NCBI RefSeq assembly: GCF_900148515.1
Contig: NZ_FRXN01000003.1
Span: 226,397-290,396, forward strand
Direction of reading: 5' to 3'
Origin: Algoriphagus zhangzhouensis
Lineage (GTDB): Bacteria; Bacteroidota; Bacteroidia; Cytophagales; Cyclobacteriaceae
Length of the DNA stretch: 64,000 nucleotides
Made by a program: the position numbers and the translations under genes. How positions within the stretch are numbered: the first letter of the stretch is position 1; every line of letters begins with the position of its first letter. Of this stretch, positions 46,101-54,329 are shown piece by piece. The notes under the pieces are model-generated. The model saw only the letters and a program-made list of their open reading frames with translations, searched no databases and was not told the origin of the DNA.

Positions 46101-46131
46101 CAAATATATGCCCGCTCCCCACTTTTCAACT
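46101..46131 (-). promoter_or_regulatory. Minus-strand promoter candidate for small unit
   Basis: Read on the minus strand: TTG at about 46129, then TATATTTG at 46101-46108 after ~18-20 bases. The -7 box is a perfect TAnnTTTG. A ~200-base leader would precede the 42-residue frame. Confidence 0.45.
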
Positions 46132-46249
46132 ATAATACGGGAATAAAGGCAATGACAATTTGAAAATAGTTTGACAGATTGACTCAAAACTGCCTTTGGA
46201 GCGTGTTTTGAGTCTTTATTTGTCCCCCGTTTGGGTGTAGTCAGGTCTT

Positions 46250-47065
46250 TCGTCTTAGCGTAGTTTGAAACTACGCTTTTTTATTTCTTGAATTTGCAAT
46301 TCATGAACTTGAGGCGCAGTAGAATTAAATATAGAACTAGGTAAAGTTTGAAAACAATTATATATTCAACTAACCTTTACTTTTTAAATATCGAAAACCA
46401 TTGTTTTATGGGAGAATCTTATCAAATCAAAGATCAAGAAATGCCCTATTTCCTTACATTTCAGGTTGTAGGTTGGGCAGATGTTTTTACAAGAAAAGTA
46501 TATCGGGATTTGATATTGGAGAACTTTTCTTTTTGTCGTTTGGAAAAAGGGTTGTATTTGTTTGGCTATGTAATTATGAGCAATCTTGTTCACCTAATAG
46601 TCCAGCAAAAGAATGGAAAGCTTTCCGATTGGGTACGGGATTTTAAAAAATTCACAAGCAAAAAGTTATTAAAAATGATTTTGGAAAATAACCAAGAAAG
46701 CCGACGAGAGTGGTTGAAAATTATTTTTGAATATCATGCTAAGTTTAATAAGGGGTCAGGTGACTTGCAGTTTTGGACCCATGAAAACCATGCAATAGAA
46801 TTGTATAGGCCAGAGATGATCGAAAGTAGGATGAAATACATTCATGAGAACCCAGTTAGGGCAGGTTGGGTCGAGAAACCAGAAGAATACCTATATTCCA
46901 GTGCAAGAAATTATTCAGGACTCAAGGGCTTGATTGAAGTCGATTATAGGTAATAGGTTTTTTAAAACCAATTGAATTCCGGCATTTTCATTGACTGTAG
47001 GGATATTAGGGTGATTTGCAAAATCACCCAGCGCCAGAGTCTACGCCTAGATGGGGTGCAGTAAT
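46250..47065 (+). mobile_element. RAYT-bearing REP element (full-length form)
   Basis: The left part has AGCGTAGTTTGAAACTACGCT (46257-46277) and the GAATTTGCAATTC hairpin. A transposase gene fills the middle. The right part has GAATTCCGGCATTTTC, the perfect hairpin GGGTGATTT-GCA-AAATCACCC (47009-47029) and CCAGCGCCAGAGTCTACGCC. The shorter copies at 45147, 57455 and 62555 carry the same left and right parts without the gene, so this is the likely parent form. Confidence 0.78.
46408..46953 (+). CDS. REP-associated tyrosine transposase (RAYT, Y1_Tnp family)
   Basis: About 181 residues from ATG 46408 (an earlier TTG is less likely). It follows the Bacteroidota RAYT pattern: PYFLTFQVVGWADVFTRKVYRD, GYVIMSN, FWTHENHAIELY, the catalytic-Tyr helix with RMKYIHENPVRAGWV and YLYSSARNYSG. 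These proteins cut single-stranded REP hairpins. The usual HUH pair in NHxHLI reads SNLVHLI here: a CTT Leu codon replaces the first His, so the copy is probably inactive. It lies within its own REP element. Confidence 0.82.
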   Translation: MGESYQIKDQEMPYFLTFQVVGWADVFTRKVYRDLILENFSFCRLEKGLYLFGYVIMSNLVHLIVQQKNGKLSDWVRDFKKFTSKKLLKMILENNQESRREWLKIIFEYHAKFNKGSGDLQFWTHENHAIELYRPEMIESRMKYIHENPVRAGWVEKPEEYLYSSARNYSGLKGLIEVDYR

Positions 47066-47125
47066 GAGGACTTGATTTTAAATCAGATGTGATAATTGAA
47101 CAGCTTTCAGTTTAATAAAAATGCC

Positions 47126-47258
47126 CTACAACATTATGTATAAGCAATAGCGGTTTAAGAGCAAACTTGAACCGTTTTTCTTTTAATTAAGTACCTTGCT
47201 TTCCGAAAAGTAATAGCTAGAAATCCGCTACTACTCATATACGAGACCGTTACATAAC
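47126..47258 (+). repeat. attC-like site G
   Basis: Left core CTACAAC (47126-47132), arm GTATAAGCAATAGCGG, a ~75-base variable loop, arm CCGCTACTACTCATATAC, ACC and right core GTTACATAAC (47249-47258). The right core is the exact reverse complement of GTTATGTAAC at 50147-50156, beyond the two genes that follow. The arms are near-identical to those of site J. Confidence 0.78.
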
Positions 47259-47282
47259 ATTATCAAAAAATTATGAACACTG

Positions 47283-48683
47283 ATGAATAAACTACCTTTC
47301 TGCTGTTTTACTTTGATCCTTATGGTTGCCTGTCAACCAAAGGCCAAGGAAAAATTTGATTTATTAATTATCAACGCTTCGGTTGTTGATATAGCGGATG
47401 GTAAGGTTTCATCAGGGAAGTTGATCGGTATCAACAATGATACTATTCGATTGGTAGCCAATATGGCATCCACCGATAGGTATGATGCTGATCAAATTAT
47501 CGATGCCAAGGAAAAATTTGTCATGCCGGGCTTGTGGGATAATCATGTCCATTTTAGAGGAGGTGATTCCCTAATCAACGAAAATAAAAACCTGTTGCCT
47601 CTATTTATTGCCCATGGTGTGACCACCGTTAGGGATATGGGAGGTGATATTTCACCAAGCGTACTGCAATGGAGAAATGAAATAAAGGAGGAGCAACTGG
47701 CTGGGCCCAACATTTTCACCTCTGGGCCAAAGCTTGACGGTGCTGATCCGTTTTGGGCTGGATCAATTCCAATCGGCAAATTAGAAGAAATAAAACCGGC
47801 TTTGGATTCACTGGAAGAACTGAATGTCGACTTTGTGAAAATCTATGCCAGTTCATTATCTCCGGAACTGTATTACCAAATTATAAAAGCTTGCGAAAAG
47901 CGTGGTCTTAAAGTAACCGGACATATACCCTTGTCTGCAGATCATTTTGAAGCTATTGAATTCGGCCTCGATGGTGTTGAACATCTTTTTTCTTTTCTAA
48001 GCCTAGCATCTCCTATCGGGGATAGCTTAAAACAACAAAACTTGGGTTTTGGAATGTTTCCACAGATACTTGAATCTTATGATGAATATCTCGCAAGAGA
48101 TGCTATAGCCAAACTTGCATCTGAGGATTTCTATGTCACCCCGACTTTATATGTATCACAGGTAATCATGCAATTGGCCGATATGGATCACTCTACGGAT
48201 AACCTTTTACCGCTGATAGGACCTGGGATTCAACAAACGTATAAAAGAAGGCTAAAGCAAGCGCAAAACCGGAACCTTGAAGGAAAGCAATTGATGCTTG
48301 ATATGGACATACGGGAACGGAGCCTAGTGTTACCGATGTTTCAAGCGGGTATAACTATTTTGGCTGGATCAGATTGTGGTCCAGACAATTCCTATATTTA
48401 TCCGGGGGCCTCTTTACACAGTGAATTGGAATTACTGGTTGAGACGGGACTTACTCCTAGAGAGGCCTTATCAACCTCAGTCATAAGCGGACCAAAGTTC
48501 TTTGAGCTTGACGAATATTATGGCGACATTGAAGTCGGGAAAGTGGCTCATATAATTTTGCTCACCGAAAATCCACTTGAAGATATTAAAAATATCGGAA
48601 GTATAGATTTGGTCTTGAAAGGAGATCAAATTTACGATCGAAGTAAACTTAAGGCATTGAAAACATCTACGAAAATGCAGTGA
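47283..48683 (+). CDS. Amidohydrolase (imidazolonepropionase-like) lipoprotein
   Basis: A 466-residue protein with a lipoprotein signal peptide (LILMVACQPK). Metal-dependent amidohydrolase marks are present: GLWDNHVHFRGG (His-x-His near 88-90), GVTTVRDMGG, VDFVKIYAS with the lysine likely carbamylated, KVTGHIP, GVEHLF, and AGSDCG with the catalytic Asp. It is like the secreted imidazolonepropionase-like or prolidase group, which cleaves peptides or cyclic amides. It shares one cassette with the M61-like gene 70 bases downstream: the cores around the pair are complementary. Confidence 0.8.
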   Translation: MNKLPFCCFTLILMVACQPKAKEKFDLLIINASVVDIADGKVSSGKLIGINNDTIRLVANMASTDRYDADQIIDAKEKFVMPGLWDNHVHFRGGDSLINENKNLLPLFIAHGVTTVRDMGGDISPSVLQWRNEIKEEQLAGPNIFTSGPKLDGADPFWAGSIPIGKLEEIKPALDSLEELNVDFVKIYASSLSPELYYQIIKACEKRGLKVTGHIPLSADHFEAIEFGLDGVEHLFSFLSLASPIGDSLKQQNLGFGMFPQILESYDEYLARDAIAKLASEDFYVTPTLYVSQVIMQLADMDHSTDNLLPLIGPGIQQTYKRRLKQAQNRNLEGKQLMLDMDIRERSLVLPMFQAGITILAGSDCGPDNSYIYPGASLHSELELLVETGLTPREALSTSVISGPKFFELDEYYGDIEVGKVAHIILLTENPLEDIKNIGSIDLVLKGDQIYDRSKLKALKTSTKMQ

Positions 48684-48753
48684 ATGCCAGCATTTAGTTT
48701 TTACAGTCTGCCAAGCCAAGTTTTTGAATTACTCTTTACTTAACATTATCAAC

Positions 48754-50139
48754 ATGAGCAGAATTATCCTTCTTTTTTCGTTTGTCTTTTCTATCACAAC
48801 TCTAAACGCACAGCAAAAGATTAGCTATTTGCTTAACAAGAAGGAAGATACAAATAAAGTAACTATTCAAATCACATTTGATGCGCTACCGGCCAGTGAT
48901 GCCAATTTAGTGATACCAAGAAGTGCACCGGGTACTTACATTCTGACAAACTACATAGCCTTTGTTGATGATGTTGTTGGTTATACCACAACGGGTAAAC
49001 AGTTGCAAGGAATGATAGGGGACGGAAGCTTCTTTACTTTTGGAGAAAGTAATGAGCCTCTGAATAAGGTGAGTTATACGGTCGACATTGAAAAAATGGA
49101 AATTGATTTATTGGATGCCTCCACGAGTTCCAAAGCCAGAGAAGACTATATGGGATTGTTTGGCTATTCAGTATTCGGATTTATTGAAGGAATGGAAGCA
49201 GAGGCCATCAATTTAAGGATCAATACTGACCCTTCTTGGCCTATTTTCAGTACGTTAAGACCTGATACCAATCGGAATTTCGGAACAGATACATATGAGG
49301 TTGAAAACTATGCCGCACTGGTTGATGCTCAGTATCTATTAGGTAAGGGCGTTCAGGTTATTCGTGTTGAAGAAGCACAAATTCCATTATTCGTAGCGGC
49401 CTATGGCGAAACGACAATTGATTTAGAAGGTATTGGAAACCAAGGCCTATTATCGCTGCAGAAATTGGGTGATTATTTTGGATACATTCCCATGCCTCAT
49501 TATACCTTAGTTTATGAGTTTCTAAAACCACTTTCAGAAAGACATGACTATGGTTTTAATATGGAACATCTAAATAGCATGACGGCACACAGGGATATTT
49601 CGGAGGAATATAATCCCAATAGAGGTTTAGGAACCATCATACATCATATGGGGCATTCATGGATTCCGTTAAGATCCTGGGGGGAAGGATACCGCCCATT
49701 TTCATGGCAAGTGGCACCACTTGTAGAAACAATCTGGCTGAATGAAGGATTTATATGGTATGTTTCTTTCCAGCAAATCCTCAGCGACGAAGCAAGGTTA
49801 AATTGGTGGAAATCCAACATGGACAATGCTCCGGATTTTATTAAAACCAAAACCTTAAAGGAATTATCTCTTCTGGGTTCAACCCAATATGCCTCTGATT
49901 TTAGAATAGGTAAAAATCTTTTTTCTAGAGGAGCTCTAATGGCTTATGATTTGGATGAGTATATTCAAAAACAAACGAACGGAAAAAAATCCTTTAAGGA
50001 TGCTATTCTTGGATTGCTTAATTGGTCAAAAGACAATCAAAGAGCATTTAAATACAATGAGATTGAACCTATCATGTCTAAGGCAACAAGTGTGGATTTA
50101 AAGCCGATTTGGAATAAATGGCAAAATCCGCCGGAATAA
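48754..50139 (+). CDS. M61-type metalloprotease-like protein lacking the catalytic Glu
   Basis: About 461 residues from the ATG at 48754, with a signal peptide (LLFSFVFSITTLNAQ). The N-terminal beta domain and the gluzincin-like catalytic region match M61 glycyl aminopeptidases, including WLNEGF near 329 with the third zinc ligand. The HExxH motif reads HHMGH (near 294-298): both zinc His remain, but the catalytic Glu is His. The C-terminal PDZ domain of typical members is absent. It may be a catalytically dead or altered protein. It is the second gene of the cassette begun by the amidohydrolase. Confidence 0.72.
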   Translation: MSRIILLFSFVFSITTLNAQQKISYLLNKKEDTNKVTIQITFDALPASDANLVIPRSAPGTYILTNYIAFVDDVVGYTTTGKQLQGMIGDGSFFTFGESNEPLNKVSYTVDIEKMEIDLLDASTSSKAREDYMGLFGYSVFGFIEGMEAEAINLRINTDPSWPIFSTLRPDTNRNFGTDTYEVENYAALVDAQYLLGKGVQVIRVEEAQIPLFVAAYGETTIDLEGIGNQGLLSLQKLGDYFGYIPMPHYTLVYEFLKPLSERHDYGFNMEHLNSMTAHRDISEEYNPNRGLGTIIHHMGHSWIPLRSWGEGYRPFSWQVAPLVETIWLNEGFIWYVSFQQILSDEARLNWWKSNMDNAPDFIKTKTLKELSLLGSTQYASDFRIGKNLFSRGALMAYDLDEYIQKQTNGKKSFKDAILGLLNWSKDNQRAFKYNEIEPIMSKATSVDLKPIWNKWQNPPE

Positions 50140-50146
50140 GTAAAAC

Positions 50147-50281
50147 GTTATGTAACATTTTGTATAAGTAATGGCAGGCAATGTGTTTAATATCAAAGTT
50201 TGCAGCCCGATTGAACTGCTGAGCGGTTTGACAGATAAGCACCACGCAATTTGCCACTATTCATACAATTTACCGTTAGGC
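50147..50281 (+). repeat. attC-like site H
   Basis: Left core GTTATGTAAC (50147-50156), arm GTATAAGTAATGGCA, a ~70-base loop, arm TGCCACTATTCATAC, then ACC and right core GTTAGGC (50275-50281), which matches the integron GTTRRRY consensus exactly. Confidence 0.78.
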
Positions 50282-50297
50282 AACATTAAAATTAGAA

Positions 50298-50500
50298 ATG
50301 GAAAAAAAATCTGAAGAGACATTATCGAATTGGACAAGACCAGCCAGCGATACCCCCTCTAAGCGTAGTCTGCGACTACGCTTTTTTATTTCTTGAATTT
50401 GCAATTCAGGATCCAAATAGGCATTTCTGCAATTAGCCCACTCGGAATTGCTAAGGCCAGACCCAAACTGAAAAAATTGCGTACTTTAACCCGTAACTGA
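50298..50500 (+). pseudogene. Interrupted gene, possibly CD-NTase-like, broken by a REP copy
   Basis: Right after the attC-like core an ATG starts MEKKSEETLSNWTRPASD, then the frame runs into a REP copy (50352-50412) and stops. Beyond the REP an open frame (50417-50500) ends ISPLGIAKARPKLKKLRTLTRN. The N-terminal peptide resembles the start of nucleotidyltransferases of the CBASS type, but this is a weak, memory-based match. The two pieces may be ends of one gene, with the middle lost. Confidence 0.4.
50352..50412. repeat. REP element, left part only (copy 3)
   Basis: AGCGTAGTCTGCGACTACGCT at about 50361-50381 and the TTGAATTTGCAATTCA hairpin. The right half of the element is missing. It interrupts a gene that starts after site H. 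Confidence 0.75.
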
Positions 50501-50515
50501 GGGTTATAAGAAAAC

Positions 50516-50522
50516 GTTATCC
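50516..50522 (+). repeat. attC-like right core I before SGNH gene
   Basis: GGTTATAAGAAAAC leads to GTTATCC (GTTRRRY-like), 49 bases before the SGNH hydrolase start. The left part of this site is degenerate. Confidence 0.4.
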
Positions 50523-50570
50523 GTCATAATAGTGCTTGAATAAATAATTGTAGGATTCAAATCCAATAGA

Positions 50571-52232
50571 ATGTCAACTATAAAAAGGGCTTTTAGTCTT
50601 TTATTGTTTTTACTTGTAGTTCTTTCCTGTTCACAGTCTATAGATGAAAATGATGATCAGATCAAGATTCTGTTTATCGGAAATAGTTATACCTACTTTA
50701 ACAGCAGCCCTGAATTAGTAAAGGCATTAATACAGGAGAAATTTCCTGATCAGATAGTAGAAACTCAGTTAATAAGTGGTGGTGGGATGAGCCTTGCCGA
50801 TCATTGGCAAAATGAAGCTACAATTCAAACCATCAGAACAGGGGATTGGGATTATGTGGTACTCCAAGAGCAAAGTAAGTTGGGTATGGCTGTGATGATC
50901 GATAACGACATATTTTTTGGACAAACAGAGCGATTCTATGAATATGCCAGGAAATTCGATGCTGAAATTACAAAAGCGGATTCTAAGACGGTGTTCTTGA
51001 TGACATGGTCAGTAAGGGATAAGCCACAAGAACAAGCCATTTTAACCCATGCTTACACAAGCATTGCCAAAGAATTAAAGGCTAAACTGGTCCCTGTTGG
51101 TTTGGTTTGGGATGAACTGCGTACCAATCCGAAGATTGAATTATATGCCGATGATGGTGGACACCCATCACCTTTGGGCTCCTATTTATCAGCTGTTACA
51201 CTTTACTCCGCTTTGATGGCTGATGATCCTTTAGGGCTTTCGGGGAATATCTCTGGTCATCCCCTATCAAGTACAGGTGAGCCCTCAGCAGATAGGGACT
51301 TGCTAATTGATATTCCTAATGAGGAAGCTAAATTGATTCAAGAGGCAAGCTGGAAAGTGGTCCATGCCCTACAAGATTCAAATGATTACCCTGATATAGA
51401 TCAGCCAGAACCAGGCTTTTCCATTCCTGTCTTGAGCAAAGGTGAGCCAATGGAGCTAAAAAACATGATCGGAAAATGGTATGGAACCAGCACTTATGGC
51501 TCTGACTACCTTGGCCAAATCATGGAGATCAAAGCTATTGATGGTAAACCACAAGCCAGCCTTTCATTTTACTCAGCCCATGTACAGGATCAAATGCGAG
51601 TAGATAATGCTGTTATTAAAGATGATCAATTGATTTTGACTCTTTATGACTCTTTAAGGACCCTAAACTCCACAGTACGAATTTCGCTAAGCGGAGGAAA
51701 AATGGAGGGGATATTAGAATCCTCAGGTAATTTACAGATGTATAAGCATCTATATTTTTCAAAAGAATCTTCTCCTAACGAAATTGATCTTTCAGAAATA
51801 GAGTTGCTGATGGAATCCTACCAATCCAACATTCTCAAAGAGGGTTATATAAAAGCTTCCCTGGAACATTACGAACAATACAGCAAACTGATTGGTGAAC
51901 CGTACAAGCCAGATGAATTTTATTTGAATGCCGTAGGATACAATTTCCTGAGAGAGGATAAAGTGAAAGATGCCCTCAATGCTTTTGAATTAGCTATGGT
52001 TTACTATCCTATGTCAGTCAATGCTTATGACAGTTATGCAGAGGCTTTGATTGTTGATGGTCGAACGGATGAAGCATTGGAAGTTTATACTAGAGCCTAT
52101 GAACTCGCCAAAAAGACAGGATATGAAAATCTGGCCTATATTGAAGAGAATCTAAATAAATTGAAAAATAATATTGCTGTAGATTTAGAAGGAGAAGCAA
52201 CTCCACCACCCCCTCCTCCTCCATCACAATAG
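50571..52232 (+). CDS. SGNH-hydrolase lipoprotein with C-terminal TPR repeats
   Basis: A 553-residue protein with a lipoprotein signal peptide (LLLFLLVVLSCSQS). The SGNH/GDSL esterase-like domain shows FIGNSYTYFNS (nucleophile Ser near 39), DYVVLQEQ and the catalytic Asp/His block DDGGHPSPLG near 194-203. A middle beta domain (about 300-400) and tetratricopeptide-like helices (EFYLNAVGYNFLREDKVKDALNAFELAM) follow. It ends in a Pro-rich TPPPPPPPSQ tail. It probably acts on esters in the periplasm; the substrate is unknown. The right-hand attC-like partner core was not found. Confidence 0.75.
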   Translation: MSTIKRAFSLLLFLLVVLSCSQSIDENDDQIKILFIGNSYTYFNSSPELVKALIQEKFPDQIVETQLISGGGMSLADHWQNEATIQTIRTGDWDYVVLQEQSKLGMAVMIDNDIFFGQTERFYEYARKFDAEITKADSKTVFLMTWSVRDKPQEQAILTHAYTSIAKELKAKLVPVGLVWDELRTNPKIELYADDGGHPSPLGSYLSAVTLYSALMADDPLGLSGNISGHPLSSTGEPSADRDLLIDIPNEEAKLIQEASWKVVHALQDSNDYPDIDQPEPGFSIPVLSKGEPMELKNMIGKWYGTSTYGSDYLGQIMEIKAIDGKPQASLSFYSAHVQDQMRVDNAVIKDDQLILTLYDSLRTLNSTVRISLSGGKMEGILESSGNLQMYKHLYFSKESSPNEIDLSEIELLMESYQSNILKEGYIKASLEHYEQYSKLIGEPYKPDEFYLNAVGYNFLREDKVKDALNAFELAMVYYPMSVNAYDSYAEALIVDGRTDEALEVYTRAYELAKKTGYENLAYIEENLNKLKNNIAVDLEGEATPPPPPPPSQ

Positions 52233-52344
52233 TTAATTTTTTCAATGCTAATCATCTTGTCTGTTCAATTTGGGTAAGCCTCCACATGTGCCAGAAAAGA
52301 CTTCTAAAAATCAGGAGACCATTCGATGACTTGTAAAAAAATAA

Positions 52345-52435
52345 CCGCTATAGATTTCGAGCCTTTATGGCGTTTATCCATCCGAATCAGAAAAGTAACC
52401 GCCAAAAAATGGCGCAAATAAACAAGTTGTGCATA
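52345..52435 (+). repeat. attC-like site Q
   Basis: Homologous to the region before the ATPase (40984-41060), both with CCnAATCAGAnAA and AAATAAACAAGTTG. Hairpin arms TTATGGCG and CGCCA occur inside. The right core GTTGTGCATA (52426-52435) pairs with TATGTACAAC after the next gene at 9 of 10 bases. Confidence 0.6.
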
Positions 52436-52450
52436 ATTATCCAAAATCAA

Positions 52451-52996
52451 ATGAAAAGAATATTAATAATTGTAATTATAACTCTTGTAAGTTGTTCTGA
52501 TAAAGTAAATGAAGAAAAATTAATGTCTTTAAATATCGATAAACTTTACCTAAGTGATCAAGAAGATAGAAAAAATAATGAAATAAATAATTGGTCAATT
52601 GTCTCGAAAAGGGATGAATTTAGAAGAAAACGTGTAGGTCAGTTGATAGACTCTAATAAAATAATATCTGCTAAGGATTATGCCAAAGCTGCAATGATTT
52701 TTCAACATGGTGTAGATTCTTCCGATTATTTAAAAGCAGTCGAATTTATGAAAACAGCAATGAAAATTGATTCTACTGTTAATAAGTCGCTGTTTGCAGC
52801 AGCTACCGATAGATACTTACTAAGTATTGGTAAACCTCAAGTCTATGGCACACAATACATTCAAGAAGGAAATGGAACTTGGGAATTGAAAAACTATGAT
52901 ACAACAGCCATAAGCGATGAAGAAAAGAAAAGATTTGGTGTTGGTAGTTTAAATGAACAAATGGAAAAATTAAAAGAGTTAAATAAAGGAAACTGA
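52451..52996 (+). CDS. Lipoprotein of unknown function on a cassette
   Basis: About 181 residues from ATG 52451, chosen because it gives a lipoprotein signal (ILIIVIITLVSCSDK); an earlier in-frame start would lie in the attC-like site. The mature part is helical and charged, with KDYAKAAMIFQHGVDSSDYLKAVEFMKTAMKIDS and SLFAAATDRYLLSIGKPQVYGTQYI, as in Bacteroidota TPR-like DUF6624-type lipoproteins. Cores on both sides are complementary (9 of 10 bases), so it forms a single-gene unit. Confidence 0.65.
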   Translation: MKRILIIVIITLVSCSDKVNEEKLMSLNIDKLYLSDQEDRKNNEINNWSIVSKRDEFRRKRVGQLIDSNKIISAKDYAKAAMIFQHGVDSSDYLKAVEFMKTAMKIDSTVNKSLFAAATDRYLLSIGKPQVYGTQYIQEGNGTWELKNYDTTAISDEEKKRFGVGSLNEQMEKLKELNKGN

Positions 52997-53003
52997 AAAC
53001 AAC

Positions 53004-53139
53004 TATGTACAACAATGTGTATAAGCAATAGCGGTTTAGGTGCAAACTTGAACCGTTTTTACCTTTCAATAAGTATCTTGCTTCCTGACAATTTAGTGGG
53101 TTAAAATCCGCTACTGCTCATACACGGACCGTTAGGCTC
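53004..53139 (+). repeat. attC-like site J
   Basis: Left core TATGTACAAC, arm GTGTATAAGCAATAGCGG, a ~70-base loop, arm CCGCTACTGCTCATACAC, ACC and right core GTTAGGCTC (53131-53139). The right core is the exact reverse complement of GAGCCTAAC at 54252-54260. The inner arms nearly equal those of site G. Confidence 0.8.
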
Positions 53140-53155
53140 AATTTAATCAAATATT

Positions 53156-54238
53156 ATGATGAAAATTTTACAGTTGCTCCTCTTTTGCATCGTTTTTCAG
53201 AGTGCATCAGCACAGCTGAATAAATCTCAATTTTCAGAGATTGATAAAATTGTGAAAAAACTATACTCTGAGGGAAAACTACACGGAGGTATTCTCATTG
53301 CTGAAGGTGAAAATATTATCTATGAGAATGCCTTTGGCATGGCTGATAGAAACCTAGAAATTCCCAATAGTACAAAAACAAGGTTCATTATTAACAGCAT
53401 GGGTAAAATGTTTACGGCTATCTTGACCCTGCAACTTGTGGAAGATGATTCAATTAAACTTGATGACCCTATTTCCAAACATTTGCCTTGGTTCAAACAC
53501 CCTAAAGCAAACGAGATAACTGTTCATCAGCTTCTATCTCACCGTTCAGGTTTAAAGGGCTATTTTGATGAACAGATTGAAGGGAGATTGCCCTTTTTTA
53601 TTTCTCAACGAGAGGTTTTGGATAAAATGGCTCAATTAGACCTTAATTTCGAACCTGGCAAAGGCTATGATTACAGTAATACGGGCTATTTGTTGTTAGG
53701 AGAAATTATAATGAAATATAGAAACGCTGATTACTACGATGTTCAGCGAACAAGAATTTTTGAACCACTGGGAATGACCAATACTTATAACTCCACCTCT
53801 ATTTATGGGCCGGGCGCACCTGTTTATTATCTCTCAGACGGTAACCCAGCCACTCCATTTCCTCATAGTAATTATCGTGGCGATGGCGGTTCTAAATCTA
53901 CATTAAAAGATTTACATAAATTTATGCTGGCTATTGGGTCTGATAAACTTTTAAAGACTGAAAGCTGGGACTTGATGTTTACTGAATATTCTTTCCCCGA
54001 TGAAGCTACAAGACCTTTTGGAGCTCATTTTTTTCCTTATGGTTATGGTTGTGGTTTTTTTGAATTACCATACAACAATGAAGAAAAAGCAATAGCCATT
54101 GGGCATGCCGGTGCCGGATATGGCTCCTCTGACCTTATGATTAAATTTAAAGACAAAGACAGGATCATAATACTTTGGAACAATGAATATCTTAATCCAA
54201 TGCCGATGGAATTATTTGAAGAATTATCAAAACTATAA
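53156..54238 (+). CDS. Class C beta-lactamase-like serine hydrolase
   Basis: A 360-residue protein with a signal peptide (LLLFCIVFQSASAQ) and the serine beta-lactamase/DD-peptidase fold: nucleophile in INSMGKMF (Ser-x-x-Lys near 81-84), DYSNTGY with Tyr-x-Asn near 173 and HAGAGYGSS near 315 in place of KTG. Such proteins are usually esterases or peptidases acting in the periplasm, rarely true beta-lactamases. It is a single-gene unit with exactly complementary cores (9 of 9 bases). Confidence 0.8.
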   Translation: MMKILQLLLFCIVFQSASAQLNKSQFSEIDKIVKKLYSEGKLHGGILIAEGENIIYENAFGMADRNLEIPNSTKTRFIINSMGKMFTAILTLQLVEDDSIKLDDPISKHLPWFKHPKANEITVHQLLSHRSGLKGYFDEQIEGRLPFFISQREVLDKMAQLDLNFEPGKGYDYSNTGYLLLGEIIMKYRNADYYDVQRTRIFEPLGMTNTYNSTSIYGPGAPVYYLSDGNPATPFPHSNYRGDGGSKSTLKDLHKFMLAIGSDKLLKTESWDLMFTEYSFPDEATRPFGAHFFPYGYGCGFFELPYNNEEKAIAIGHAGAGYGSSDLMIKFKDKDRIIILWNNEYLNPMPMELFEELSKL

Positions 54239-54251
54239 TGAATCCAAAAAA

Positions 54252-54308
54252 GAGCCTAACACTGTATATAAGCCATTAAAACGGCTCATATACTAACCGT
54301 TGTGCTTC
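54252..54308 (+). repeat. Compact attC-like site K
   Basis: Left core GAGCCTAAC, arm TATATAAGCC, 8-base loop, arm GGCTCATATA, CTAACC and right core GTTGTGCTTC (54299-54308): 57 bases, the size of the shortest attC sites. It is the clearest example in the window. The right core pairs with AAAGCACAAC at 55073-55082 (9 of 10 bases). Confidence 0.82.
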
Positions 54309-54329
54309 ATTACCAGAAACCAATAACAA

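Larger units (their letters stand above)
45573..46249. other. Intergenic region with small minus-strand transcription unit
   Basis: No gene longer than 43 codons. It carries, reading on the minus strand, a promoter candidate (46101-46131), a 14-bp hairpin (45928-45967), a 42-codon reading frame (45769-45897) and a terminator (45742-45763). Confidence 0.5.

Noticed and set aside
53156..54238. Beta-lactamase resistance gene in a cassette
   Set aside because: The fold is shared by many esterases and peptidases, and the KTG box reads HAG; resistance should not be claimed.
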